The translations under genes and the position numbers were made by a program. Positions 50,111 to 62,429 of a stretch of 64,000 bases of DNA are shown here, in pieces (position 1 is the stretch's first letter; every line of letters starts with the position of its first letter). Source of the stretch: Apoda limacodes (taxonomy: Eukaryota; Arthropoda; Insecta; Lepidoptera; Limacodidae); contig OX291557.1 of assembly GCA_946406115.1 (NCBI GenBank), positions 12,060,501 through 12,124,500 on the forward strand, in the 5' to 3' direction. The notes beneath the pieces were generated by a model, which worked only from the letters and a program-made list of their open reading frames with translations, was not told where the DNA came from and made no database searches.

Positions 50111-51339
50111 CTTAGCTGGAGGGTTTAGTCTTAGTCTTGTTCTCCATCGGGGAACAGCCGTGTTTGGAGACAGTATGTTTTTTATTGTTTGTTTGAGTTG
50201 TGATTTCTTCCAGTTCGTAATTGTCTCCTGTAGTCATTGTTTGGTATTTCTTGAAGTTGAGTTTGCCCTCTGGCTGGTTGGTAGTTCTAAAGTACTTATT
50301 TTGTTTATTTTTAAAAGAGCTGTTGCCTCCTTGCCTCCCTTGTGATGCTGTGCGGGTGAATCGGTTGGTAGCCTTTTCCTCTTTTCATTTTCCTTGGTTA
50401 GAATTTTAATGGTTGTGTCCTTTACAATTAACTTGTCATAGAAAATGTACGCTATTTAGCCTTTTTTATTTCTTTTTGTTGTTCCTTTTTTAGTTCATTC
50501 CTAATATTCATGACTTCTTTAGGATTGTTCTCTGTGATGTTAATGTTCTCGGGCAATTTTTTGTTGCTGCGAAGTAATTCTTGCTTTCCCCATGCCAGGA
50601 AGAGTGTTATAAAGATGGGCCTTATTTACTTGCCCTCCCATTTCCCTAGTCGACGCACATTGCTCAATTCCCGTTTGTCCCAGTTTTCTAGACCTGTACT
50701 TACATTTGTTCCATTGAGGAATTTGTGCATATACCTTATTTCAAATAATATTTTGTCTTGTCATAATATATGCAGCAGTCCATATAGATGACCATACTGA
50801 TGATGACCAGACCACATGACTAGTAGTCAAAATTCGACATTGACAGCTGATGTACAACTATGAAAAAAACAAAATACCTTGCTAAGGACCTAGAGTTATT
50901 TGTAGTGAGTTGGTTTAACATTGATTACATTTTAGATTGAAGTTCTTGGACCATGGTTGTGACATCATGTGGTTATTTATAGTCAAATTGTCATTTGTTT
51001 ATGACAAGTGGACTGCTGGCTTAAATTTAGTATACTACCCCACAATTTCACGACTCATGTTTTTTTTAGTAGAAAGGTCTATTTATTGGTAGTTGAACTG
51101 GAAAGTGACAGTTTGAGGAAATAGATAGTATTTTAGCTATTAATTTTTGAAATTAATTGCTTATCTGAGTTAGTTTCATGCTGTCTCTTTCTGTACTATG
51201 GAAAAATGTGTTCGCTATCTTGCGCTTAGTGTTACCTGAGTTGGGATAGATGGAATAAAAAAAAAGTTTGTTTTTTATTTGTTATTTAGTCATCTTTTGT
51301 TCACTACACAGTTAAGAGATTAATCACTGAAGCCAATTT
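50111..51339. other. Unassigned stretch upstream of the RTE copy
   Basis: Short open frames only. Minus-strand sequence up to about 50780 may be a decayed 5' part of the RTE element. From 50800 to 51339 nothing is recognised. Confidence 0.35.
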
Positions 51340-51790
51340 TGAGCAAAAATTCAAAAGTAGTGAAAAATCTTATTTTTTTTGAAAAAAGACTTGAATTAAA
51401 AACCGACTCTGTCAATCCCGACATGCCATGGTCTAGGTCTGCCCTACCCTTGGTGTTTTTTAGAGCCCAGATGCGCGGAGGGAGAGCAGCCTCCACCCAC
51501 TGTAACAAAGGGGCAGGGACTATGCAATCTGTAGCAGCTGAGGTTAGTCACCGCCGACAGTGGCGACTAACAAACCGAAGCTGCGGAGGAGAGTGTGAGT
51601 GCCTTTTCCTTCGTTAGGTAGGGGTGTAGAGGCTGCGATTACCGCAGCGCCGGAGACAAGGCAGACATGAAGTTTGTTAAAATAATCTTTCCGGATGCAG
51701 CAGTCTAATGTCAGAAGACTCAGGTTGTCTTTCATGAAACCCACTTCACCTCCTCCCCCTCTGTTAAGGCAATTATTCTTAGTAATCATT
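51340..51790 (-). other. GC-richer block with open frames, possible retroelement remnant
   Basis: The block is clearly richer in G and C than its neighbours ('gcgcggagggagagcagcc', 'cctcctccccctctg'). It is open on the minus strand (51544-51789, containing 'HVCLVSGAAVIAASTPLPNE'). The translation is not recognised. The compositional contrast and the lack of splice context make a transposon remnant more likely than a cellular gene. Confidence 0.3.
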
Positions 51791-52568
51791 CAATTAAACT
51801 ATAACATTAATACAAGATTACTTTAGTTGTTTACTACAACCCATTAGGTTGTCTTTTTAAACTGTGTTTGAACTAGGTAAACAATAAAGTATAATGACCG
51901 AAGACAATTTTCACAAAACCAAGTTAGGTGACAAGGAGGATATGTTAGGTGGGCTTGATAAATAGTTTTTGATATGAGTGAGCAACTGGAAATAATTGTT
52001 AGTTGAATTTTGAAAAAATATGTATAATCACTCCTATCGTATCGCTAGACGAAATGCTTCAAGATAATATCGGCAAATTAATGAATATAAAAGATTTTAA
52101 GGTGCACTGCTTAAAGTATTACTTACCAATCAATGTAAATCTGCATTTGTTTTTTTTGGAGTACTGGTAATGGAAAGCAATAATTTGACTTATTGTAGTA
52201 TTATATTCTCTTTGCAATTATGTGCTGTATTTTTAAACAAAAATAATTATTTAATTTTCCTTAAGTCCTCAACACAAATCACAAATAAAAACAAACTTTT
52301 TTTTTTTACTCAAAGAGAATATAATACTTGTTTTTACTGATTGATTGTTTTATTTAATGGCATTCGTTTAGGAACACATAGCCACCATTAGTGTTACGTC
52401 AAGATTAAATTTAAAAATTACAGAGAACTAAATCTTAAGCTGCTGTTGGATTACCTGAAAATAAGGAAAAATATTTTTTTTATGATCTACACTATACTAC
52501 AATTCCATAGATTAAACACTATTAGTGCGGTCTAGGTACGATCACGGGGTCTTGTCCCAAAGAAACAG

Positions 52569-55500
52569 AAATGATTTAAATTCATATCAATAGATGGCGT
52601 TGTGTGTATCGGTTTGTTATTTAGGTTGTTGTTTTACTGAAAAAGAAAAGTAACCGACCCTTGAAAATTAATTTTTTAATATCAAAATGTCCCTTAAGCT
52701 AATAAAAATGAAGTAATGGGCGCCTTTATTAAATTTTCGAAATTTTACATAAATTGAATGAGGTCGTTGTACTTAAAGCAGCAATAAATTGAACTACGCG
52801 CCGGTTTAGTAAATAAATTTTAACTATTGATTGATAGATGACACTGTTCGTATGTTCTGAGTTTGATAACGACACACAACAGTGTCACTGAATAATTTGA
52901 ATAGGTGTACTTACCCACCAAATATAAAATAAATATTTTTTGGTATCTACCCGCCTTAATACTTAGATATATTATAAAAGCAAGCGTGAACTTCGACCTC
53001 AGTAGAATTTGTTTCTTTAAGTTTAATCCTGGGTCGAATGCGTCTAAGTTCTTTAAAAAATGTTTTGTGAAAAGGATAGCTAACTTTTAAAAAACAGCAT
53101 GCCATCGCACAAGTGCACCTACTTTAGATGTCAAAACGCTTCAGATAATAGCGCTTACATTTTTAACCAATTTCAAATCAGGGAGATTCTCAGTTTGACC
53201 CATATGTTTGTATGTATGTTTGTCCGTGATTATCTCGCGTTTTGCTGACTTTTGTTACATTCAAGGAAGGTTTTGGTATACAACAAATGGATACCCCGTG
53301 ACAACGTCGGTTGCATCGATCCGTTAATAATTACCGATGCATTAGTTTAACTCGACAGATTTTTGACAAAATTTTAGTACACTTACGAGTAAAAACTAGT
53401 TAGTCACTTACATAAACGACGAGATTTCATAAACTAGTAAAACAGAAAGTAGGTATATTAAAAGTAGCTTTATTTTACTCATAAATATTTATATATGCTT
53501 TAATCTTTCTTTGACTTCACAGATATCATGAGTTGTTAATGAAATATATTGTCGTCTAATTAAGTGAATAGTTATTAATTCACTTCAAAAAATGAGGGAT
53601 TTCTTTATTCATCGAAATCTTTTTTTATGTATGTTTTCCGATTACTCGAAGTCGCCCTGACCGATTTGGAAAATTCTTAAATGTTTGAAAGAGTATACCT
53701 CATGGTCATCAGGTCAGGATAAAATAATGGAATCCTGGCACACTTGAAGCGATTAGTGTACGAGAAAATAAGCCAATAGGTCACTTAAAAGAAGGGATGT
53801 TCCGACTAGTCGGTAAAGCTGACCATCCGGCCACTTTCATAGTCGGCGACAAGTTGGCGACTATTCGGCAAAGAGCGCCAACTAGGACTGCGACTGGGAG
53901 GAATTGTCTGTGGTCGAACATTTAATCATAGAAAACTGAGGTATCAGGGTTGGTTGACATTATTGGTTGTTCATACTCGTATTATTTTTTGTTTTCCCCT
54001 GCCCACCATGAGAAATTATCATTTGGCATGCTTATAGTTGAATTTAAGGCAATCACTGTTCAATCGTTTAAAAAAATCGTCCATACACGAAACTTTCTTT
54101 TACACAAAATCACCGCAAAAGCAAAAATCAAGAAACTATGCGAAGTCACAGATTATATAATACTATACTAAGCGAAGTAAACAAAACATGTTTCATACGA
54201 CCCGCTTGCAGGCTGGGGTTGCGTTGCGACTTGAAGTCAGTTATGCTAAACTTGGCTGTCGGATAGAAATGCATTTGCATAGCACAGGTAAATGTTGTTT
54301 ACTAGACCTCCTTACCACATGACTAAATAACCCACCAGACTGATAGCTTAGAACAACGTTTCAAGAATCATACCTAAACTGGTAGGGTTTTCAACTCACA
54401 CATTCAGTTCAATGTATGGAGATACACCTAAATATTTTTTTTTAATTTCATTACAAATTTGTTTGGCGGTTCACATAAGACTTTCCTGTGAAATTTCATC
54501 ACAATCTACATATGCAAAGATAGCGGAATTATAACGCCGTGACATACGGATAGACGGAAGGATATGATGGATTTATAAGCGATCTTTTTGCCATTTGGCT
54601 ATGGAATCCTAACAAAGATCTCTGATTTTATTTGTATTCAGTAGGGAGGTACCAATAATATAATTATGCATATTCATGCGTATACATTAATATATGCATG
54701 TTTATATGTATAATTAATGTAATTATTACCGTAGGTACCTACCTACGTAGCTAAGTTTTTTAAGATTCACCTACTTATTGTAGCCAACTAAGAATAAAAA
54801 AATATAGGTATTTACCTGTCAAGAACTTTTAGGTATTTAAAAAAGGGAATTTCTTTTTGATTCCTTTTTCCACTGAGGCGCGTCAGTGACAGGCCACGCA
54901 CAAATATCCGTGCTTGTAGTTGTGCTCTCGCTAGCGCCGGTTGTTTGAAGCTATCAGTCTGTAGGTTTAGTCATGTACCCTAACCAAATGTGCATTTCGA
55001 CGATAGCTTCGTTATTCTACGGAGTCACGGGCAAAAGCTAGTAAAAAATTTCTCAGGAATTTTAGATACCTAAACATTCAACCACCTTTCGGTCTCCTTC
55101 GTACGACTTTTTTGTACGAATTATTACATATATTTATGAAAATACGAATTCATTTTAAGATTTTAATCTTAATACTCACTAAATACTAGCTACTAACACA
55201 AAAACATAAGATTTTCAAAAAAGAATTTAATCACAAAACCAACCCAAAATTTTTTTATAAAATTTTATGCCCCTAAAATATATTTTTTTTAATTTAATTT
55301 GCGATTTTCATATACCTACACTTAAAACTAATTAAACCCACCTTTTGGCCCTCTTATTTTGTACTTGTAAAAAGCTTCCATCATTATATATTTTTAATCT
55401 TAAACCTCAATACCAAATTTCCTGTAAATTACCTGACGCAAACAAAGGAATTCGGTAGAAACTTTTAAACAACTTTCGACTCCCCTGAAAAAATGTTTTG

Positions 55501-56243
55501 CTCCTAACTGCAGCGTTTTAGCTTTCGATTATAATTTTATTATGTACCTACCTATTTTTATATATTTATTAGGTACCTACCTTGTAATTTTCTTAACTTG
55601 CATAGATACCTACATTTCGGATCGTTGCCGATTTGTTATAAAAAATACTGTAAAATAATAGATAGGTATTTATTTTCATTTTTTTAAATTTAAATAACTA
55701 GTTGAACAAATCTTATTTACTACTAACTACTAACATTACCTAGATAATAATTAAATGACTGAAATCTCAGAGCTTATTGCGAGGGGCAAAGTTATGGAAT
55801 TGCAACTCTCCTCTTAAGACCTTTTTACTAAATCTTAAGAGGTAAGATTGTACTTCCATTTACATTTACATTCCCCAGACAAAGGCAAGATCAGAGTACT
55901 CGAGACTTTTTAGCAATAAACTTCCTCGTCTTCCTACTTTATGATAAAAATATGTAGGATCGCGATGAGCGATGTTTTGTCGTATGGCTTGATATACATG
56001 TCAATACGGGTAGATATTGACACAGTTATCGCCATCTATTGACTTCAAAAAACCAGTTACCAGCATAACAGTAAGTATTCAACGAGAAACGCTAGATGTC
56101 GTGAGCTAATATTTTCGACCTGCTGCTACTTACGGCATCTAGCGGCTAAACAAAATAGCCCGAAAAATAGCCCGAGTTACGGCGGTGCCATTTCATTGTA
56201 TGGGATGAGGCATCTGTACTAGTATAGTATTATATAATCTGTG
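52569..56243. repeat. Large (~3.7 kb) dispersed repeat, copy 2
   Basis: Collinear with 35824-39794 and in the same orientation. It starts 'aaatgatttaaattcatatc' and ends 'agtattatataatctgtggt'. It differs by small indels, has a single terminal unit where copy 1 has two, and carries an extra 'accatccggccactttcata' segment near 53820. A 24-base sequence starting 'cacagattatataatactat' at 54148 is the reverse complement of the right end at about 56220, so the right 2.1 kb is bounded by inverted ends. No coding sequence of recognisable family. Confidence 0.85.
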
Positions 56244-57495
56244 GTACGATGAACAACGAATACCAAGGGCGTGTTTTCGTAGCTTGCAATTTTTCGCAAA
56301 TAACGCAAATTTGGCAATGAAGTGTCCACGGAGCTTTGATGGCTAGCATAATTGCTCGCAATTGACAATTGTTCATTCATTCGTAATTGCAAACGATACA
56401 CTTGACAGCTGCTGTCACTGTCATTAAAAAATAAACTGTTCTGTTGAAAATGGAGAAACAACAATAAGGCAAATGTTAATATTTGGAATATACTTTAAAG
56501 TAGTATGACTGCCATTCATTAAGAAAAGAAAGAAAGAAGACATAGTCAAAATTACATCTATAGCTCCAATAATTCAAAGAAAGTCAGAAACAATTTTTAA
56601 AATACTAGAAAATTGAAAAGTATAATTTTCCTCTCCTCATAGCAATTGTCGAGTACAAAAAATGTTTGATTCTATCAAGATTTGCAAGTGTTGCAGTCAC
56701 TCCAGCGGTGTCTCATTGAAAATTAGTACATCAAAGTGTTGGAAGTGTTTGTGTAATAGAGCTACAATGTCTATCCAACTTTAAGGACAGAACATTAAAC
56801 AAGTCCTACAGTAGTTCCTTCAATTTTAATTTGTCAGACCCTATCTATATTGTACACTGGATTCCTGGCTGGATGCTTTTATACCAAAGTAACATCTATA
56901 ACTCCAATAATTCTAGGGCAGCCAGAGGCAATTTCAAATGCTTGAGAAACCATCAAAACCTCGAAGGGTTTATGCTGTTTGATTTCACAAATGAAAAAAT
57001 GATGAATGAATGATTATTGGTATTTATATGACAGTTCTAAAACTATCTACATTTGAATACCCTTGGGTTTGCACATGCTGTGCCCTTGGGTTGTAACACG
57101 AAGATTTCAAACTTAGCCCTTAATGCTGTTGATCTCCTTATTTGAAGTCGTTAGATTTACCTGTTAAAGACTATAACTCCTTTGTAGTTTAGTCTTTTTT
57201 ATTATTATCATAACTATGCTGTGAATATTGTCTCGTATATTGAAATTTGTAAAAATATGTACTATCAATAGTGTTTACATACTTGAAATAATTATTATTT
57301 TACTTTATCATCACTTCCTGTCCTACGGTCATCTGTGTAAAAGGGGGGTACCTACACCTGTAGGGGGTACCTATTCTGCATGATAACGAAACTGAAGCTG
57401 TGTCAGGTAATTGAAACATACAGACATTATTAACCATTTTTGACAGTGACATCTGACTAACAGAAATATGCTACTTAATATAATATTCAGAAACA
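56244..57495. other. Non-genic stretch with a diverged direct repeat
   Basis: 'acatctatagctccaataat' at about 56558 recurs as 'acatctataactccaataat' at about 56893 with some similarity around it. Open frames here are short and unrecognised. Confidence 0.35.
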
Positions 57496-57499
57496 ATTC

Positions 57500-57845
57500 A
57501 GCTCATCCAACAAATATTAAAGTAACGCTAAAACTGCTGTTTTTAACCAATTAAGATGAAATTTGGCATGGAGATAGTTTGAGCCTTGGGAAAGAACATA
57601 AGCTTCTTGAAAAAGTTAAGTATGAATTGAGGAGTTGCCGCTGAAATCCTACACTAATAATCGAATTTAGGGTACCGTGAAACCGTGAGCAAATTTGGCA
57701 TTGAGATAGTTTGGGTCCGGGGAAGGACATAGGCTACTTGAAGTGTAATTGGTTTTTTTTTTGTATTATTGAGGAGTTCCAATGAAATCCTACATTGATA
57801 ACTAAATTTAGAATGGGTGACACCACGAGCAAAAGCTAGTGTTAA
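57500..57845 (+). repeat. Common lepidopteran interspersed repeat, two partial units in tandem
   Basis: 'gatgaaatttggcatggaga' then 'attgaggagttgccgctg' is followed by a second unit with 'gcaaatttggcattgagat', 'gggaaggacataggctactt' and the family end 'gagcaaaagctagt'. Either two insertions or an internally duplicated copy. Confidence 0.65.
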
Positions 57846-58715
57846 TAAAAATTAAACTGCCAAATTCCATCACTAAATCCTACTGTTTAAAATTTGTGGT
57901 GTAAAAATTGTGGTTTAAAAATATGTATTGATGGAATGCCACCCAATTCAATTGGTGGGCAATCATAGAATCATCCTTTAGGTTTTGTTACACAATTCCT
58001 GTTTTTATGCAAACTGCATATTTCGTGATCGCGGAATAGATTGCAGGAGTAAACCACTAAAATAAGAAGAAGTGATACCCGTCTACATTAGCCAAATTTC
58101 AATTAAGAGATTTTTACAGAATAGGGAGTAATAAGGAATAAAACAAAAAAAAACTGTCTTTCATGTCTATAATATTAACCAGATTACAATTAGAATCATT
58201 ATAGTAGTGCAAAATAATAATTCAAACATTTAAACTTACACCTGATACTTATATTTTGTAATTGCAATTCAATGAGTGCACTGAATCAATGACATCACCA
58301 TCAAACTCAAGATTAACACTCCATTTTGCTGTTTTTTGTTTTTTAATAATCCGAATCTACATATAAATATATAAATCAATCACACTGTTTGAACAATCAA
58401 AAGCTTATTTTCATACATACTTTATATATGCTTAAAAAATCAAAAGCTAACTTAGATACATACTTATATTACTTAAACACATGTAACCATCAATACTGCT
58501 ATTAACAATAACATCAATGAACAACCTTGTGAATAAAAACCAAAAACAAAATAACTAAATAATAATAACAATATATTCTGGTTAATTTATAATTTTATCT
58601 ACAAGAAGTGTCCACAAGACATAATGTCAATCAATTGTTGTCAATGCTGAAGTTAGAAAAATCTTTATGGCGTTTTTATCTATACTCTTTCACTAATTTA
58701 AATTGGCAAAGCGCT

Positions 58716-59085
58716 TCATGCATTTTTTTTTTCTTCTGGTAGCCTGACATTTGCATTTATTGTTTGTAAAGGTTCTGTAGTTCTATTGCTTGGTGTTTGT
58801 AAAGGTTCTGTTGTACTATTGCTTGGTGTTGTTGTTTCTATTGCAAGTAGTGAAATGTATGGTTTTCGTGACGACAATTCATTCATAACATTTATATAGA
58901 TCCATGTGCGAGGGTCATTGCCGGATTTGCTATTGTGATCTTTTACTATTTGATGTGTCCTTTTCATCCCGTTTGCCCATTTGCCTATTGCCCTGCTTAC
59001 CCAAACCTAATGTCAATTCTCTCTTTTTCCTTATGCATTCATGTATCCATCTACTATACGGAGTCTCAGCCTCTGTAAAGATAAA
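58716..59085 (-). pseudogene. Myb/SANT-like (trihelix) DNA-binding protein, frameshifted and internally deleted
   Basis: After a possible acceptor at about 59083, the minus strand reads 'AETPYSRWIHECIRKKREL', the first helix of a Myb/SANT-like domain. It changes frame, then 'AIGKWANGMKRTHQIVKDHN' and 'SKSGNDPRTWIYINVMNELS' give the third helix and the typical 'MKRTY..I.DHN.KSGN..RTW' signature. About 20 residues expected between the parts are missing. A Ser/Thr-rich tail with a duplicated 'SNSTTEPLQTP' motif ends at TGA 58716. Such domains occur in cellular regulators and in transposon-encoded proteins; with a frameshift and no other exon seen, I call it a broken copy. Confidence 0.6.
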
Positions 59086-59481
59086 AATGACACTTACTAG
59101 TAAATTATACCCATAACCAAACAGAGAACATTTTTGAATCTGATTATACCGATTGGGACCAGGCCAAGTCTTTCATTTTGACTTTTCGAACTGATTTTCT
59201 ACCAATTTTTTCTACCAATCAAAATAAATTCATATAGGTACAGTGTAACTTCTATTGAGGATATTAGGGGATTTCCTTGTCTAATAACTATTTTTAAAAC
59301 CACTAAGACAATTAGTGCGTTGCCGACTAAAAAAATGTGCGATAAAAAATGATCTGTGATGAAATAAAAAGGAAATAATTTTAAATTTTTTATAGTAATT
59401 GTTAAAATTAACAGTTTTAAGACTTAAATTTAATGGCCAATACAGCGAGACTTCAGCTTTAAGGTGCAGAAAATGGCCGAT

Positions 59482-59820
59482 TTTAGGGTTCCGTACCCAG
59501 ACGGTCCCAACGGAGCCCTATTACAAAGCCTGCGCTGTCTGTCTGTCCGTCTGTCCGACCATTAAAAGGCTCTATCTTTTATACTGAAATAGACGCCTGA
59601 ATTTTTCACAGAATATGTAGTATAATGGTAGATTATATAACAAATAATAAAAAGTTAAAAACGGTAAAATTTAAGGGGGGTCCCCATACAAGAAACACAT
59701 TTTCGTTGTTTTTGCACTATCGTAAAAACAATAATACATACAAACTTCGAATTTGCAGTAAATATTATGAACTCTAAACAACAAATAATAAAAACCGGCC
59801 AAGTGTGAGACGGGCCCAAG
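59482..59820 (+). repeat. Lepidopteran interspersed repeat ('agggttccgtaccc' family), copy B
   Basis: Aligns by eye with 21222-21518: 'ttttagggttccgtacccag', 'ccgaccattaaaaggctcta', 'agaaacacattttcgttgtt', ending 'aaccggccaagtgtgagacg'. It abuts a 5S-derived repeat, as copy A does. Confidence 0.8.
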
Positions 59821-59845
59821 TGATTACTATTTTAAATTACCAGTA

Positions 59846-60270
59846 CAGCGCCATCTAGCTTACCATTAAGCGAAACATTCAACATATTTGGTTGTTGGAA
59901 AAGATATTCAAAGTAAAGCAACATCGGGCTTTGTCAGTACTTGGATGGGTGACCACTTAGCGGCACACTTTTTGTTTTGTTTGTGTTCGTAAATTACGTA
60001 AATTTACATGCGTATTGTTAACATCGGTCAATTGCCTCTCGGACTAGCGCACCGTGGATTTCTTACCACGGTTTCACATAATTTACGAACACAAACAAAT
60101 GTTTGCCTTAATATGAGCTAGATGGCGCTGTAACGATATAATTTTAGACGGTAAAATGACACATTGTTTTGTTGAAAACTTTATTCAAAGTTAAGCAACT
60201 TTGGGCTTGGTCAGTACTTGGATGGATGATCGCTTAGCGGCACACTTTTGTTTTGTTTGTGTTCGTAAAT
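59846..60270 (+). repeat. Two 5S rRNA-derived segments (copies B and C) with inverted spacer ends
   Basis: Copy B core (59909-59965) reads 'aaagtaaagcaacatcgggc' and 'cagtacttggatgggtgacc'. Copy C core (60186-60247) reads 'aaagttaagcaactttgggc' and 'cagtacttggatggatgatc'. Both follow the 3' half of 5S rRNA and both continue 'ttagcggcacactttt', 'tgtttgtgttcgtaaat'. Between them 'tgtgttcgtaaattacgtaa' (about 59985) and 'ataatttacgaacacaaac' (about 60078) are inverted. 'agcgccatctagct' before B and 'agctagatggcgct' before C are also inverted. These are SINE3-like or composite repeats, not 5S genes. Confidence 0.75.
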
Positions 60271-60594
60271 AATGTATGGGAGTCCTCTTCAATATTTATT
60301 TTAATTAGAATTGGTTGTTATCTAGTGCATTGACTATAAGTTGTATCAAAAAGTCATAATAAGGTAACTACAAAATGGTAAATACGTTACATTCCATACA
60401 AAAAAATTAAAAGTATTAGGGCAACATTATGGCATAAATTACTTAAGAAATGTATAACAAGAACATCTCATAGTAATGTATATGTCATTATGTAATGATT
60501 TTTAGTACATTTACATGAATTGTATGAATTATAGAAATTAGCTTTCTGGCCTATATCACCCTCATAAGGCAGAAATCAGGAATCCTTTTTAAAA

Positions 60595-60995
60595 AGAAAC
60601 CAGCCAAGTGTTAGTCTGGCTCTCGCACCGAGGCTTCCGTGCAAACTTACTATATGTTGTATATTATTAATAATATTTTTATTATATGATGTAACTAAAA
60701 AATTATGGCAATTTTTCCTTTATCTGTGCTCTAAGACGTTGCTTCGTACCAAATTTCAAGATTCTGAGTTCACGGGGAGTACTCTGTAGGTTTTGATTCC
60801 CTTGCGAGTTTCGAAAATTTGCGGCATAAACGGCTGTATCTTTTGATTGCGTTGGTTCAGAAGTTTGAGTTTTTCACAGCTCTAAGGGAAAGGAGACTTG
60901 AGTATATGATATAAATTTTAGCTTGATACCTCCACGCGTTCCTGAGAAAATATAATGGTTCTAGTTTTTCCTTTCAAGGTACGGAACCCTAAAAA
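60595..60995 (+). repeat. Inverted-repeat family copy
   Basis: Opens 'gaaaccagccaagtgttagt' and 'ctctcgcaccgaggcttccg', closes with 'tttcaaggtacggaacccta'. The ends match the arms of the element at 21519; the interior differs. Confidence 0.6.
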
Positions 60996-61184
60996 GGTTA
61001 ATTATGCGAGTGCCCAGCTGGTTATTCAGAGGCCTCCCAAGAACAGGATAAATTGCGCTGGAAAAAAAGTTAAATGTCAGTATTGAGATCATCTAAAACC
61101 GCAATGGTAGTTGATAGTCGACACATTTTGAACATTTAAAGTAAATATTTAAAACATAAGAATCTACTAATTATTATAAACTAG

Positions 61185-61465
61185 ATTTTAGCAGCGGCTC
61201 CACCCGCCCTTAATTCGGTTATCGCCGTAGAACTCTTTAATTATACTAATGAAGTTTGCTATAGCAAGCTACAGCTATAGTTCATTTAAGCTCGGTTATA
61301 GTTATTCCTGCAGGAACTTTTGAATTTTTCGTAATAAAAAGTAACCATGTCCGATTCCAGGTCCTATCCTACATACATGTGTGCCAAGTTTCATTCAGAT
61401 CTGTCCAGTGGTTAAAGCGTGATTAAGTAACAAACATCCGAACTTTCGCATTTATAATATTAAGT
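61185..61465 (-). repeat. Common lepidopteran interspersed repeat, inverted copy
   Basis: Starts 'actagattttagcagcggct' (reverse of the family end) and 'cgcccttaattcggttatcg', and runs to 'actttcgcatttataatatt' (reverse of the family start). A near full-length inverted copy. Confidence 0.65.
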
Positions 61466-61495
61466 TGGATATGGGCATATTTAGTACACTCACAC

Positions 61496-62425
61496 GATGT
61501 TAAATGTTATTAACTTATATGATGACGATGATGCCAGTTGAGTTGCATACTGGGTTTGCTCTGCACTTCACTTGAAACAGCGAAAAGTTAAGAACTTAGA
61601 ACAGCTCAGTTGCTATTTCTATACACAATTGCTAAATCTGTGAATATAGTAATGATCAAAACAAGGGGCCGATTCTCGACGACAATCCCAATTTCAATCA
61701 TACGGCACTCTTGTCAATAATTTCAAATACTTACATTGTAATAACATTCAGTGGTGTGTAATCTAAATAATGCTATTTGATTTTGTTGCATAAAAAGGTG
61801 ATATATATTATATGATTGATTTATTTGATTCTAAAATCAAAGCGAAATTGAAATGAAGTGTCGGGAGTTACCCCATATATAACCACATATTCTTAGTTGG
61901 CAAACAAGCTCGTGATCTCTAATTACTTCTCCCTTGAAGAACCCCATACTGCAGTCCTTATAGAAAACCTTGGCATGAGTTCATTTCACAATCTGCCTAT
62001 TTCATTTTAAATAACTTGCCTCTGTTCTGTATTTGAGCTAAAACAGTTAATCTGAGATTGGAGATTGAACAGTAAGATAGCCCATTTGTGAAGTCATATT
62101 CATTAAATTAGACATAATGTTAAATGTTATTAACTTCCATAGTGACGATGATCCCAGTTGAGTTGCAGTCTGGAATTTGCACTTCACCTGAAACAGTGAT
62201 AAATAAAGGATTTAGAATAGCATATTGTCTAGACTCTTCTTTCACATCTTTGCCCCTGTTCTGCTTGAATTTAACCAGTTAACTGATGTTATATCAATGA
62301 GTTCATTTGTGTTGCATATGCCTATGCAAAATAAATTATTTGGACAACTTGCAAAATGTAGATGATCCTTGTTGAGCATTTGCTCTGCACTTTGCTTGAA
62401 ATGGTAAATTGTAACAAAAAGCATC
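61496..62425 (+). repeat. Three-fold diverged direct repeat
   Basis: 'taaatgttattaacttatat' then 'ccagttgagttgcatactgg' and 'gcacttcacttgaaacag' (61501-61591) recurs at 62120-62208. A third weaker copy ('gatgatccttgttgagca', 'gcactttgcttgaaatg') is at 62361-62405. A short LINE-tail piece (61890-62000: 'ttggcaaacaagctcgtga', 'aagaaccccatactgcagtc') sits between units one and two. Confidence 0.55.
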
Positions 62426-62429
62426 ACAA

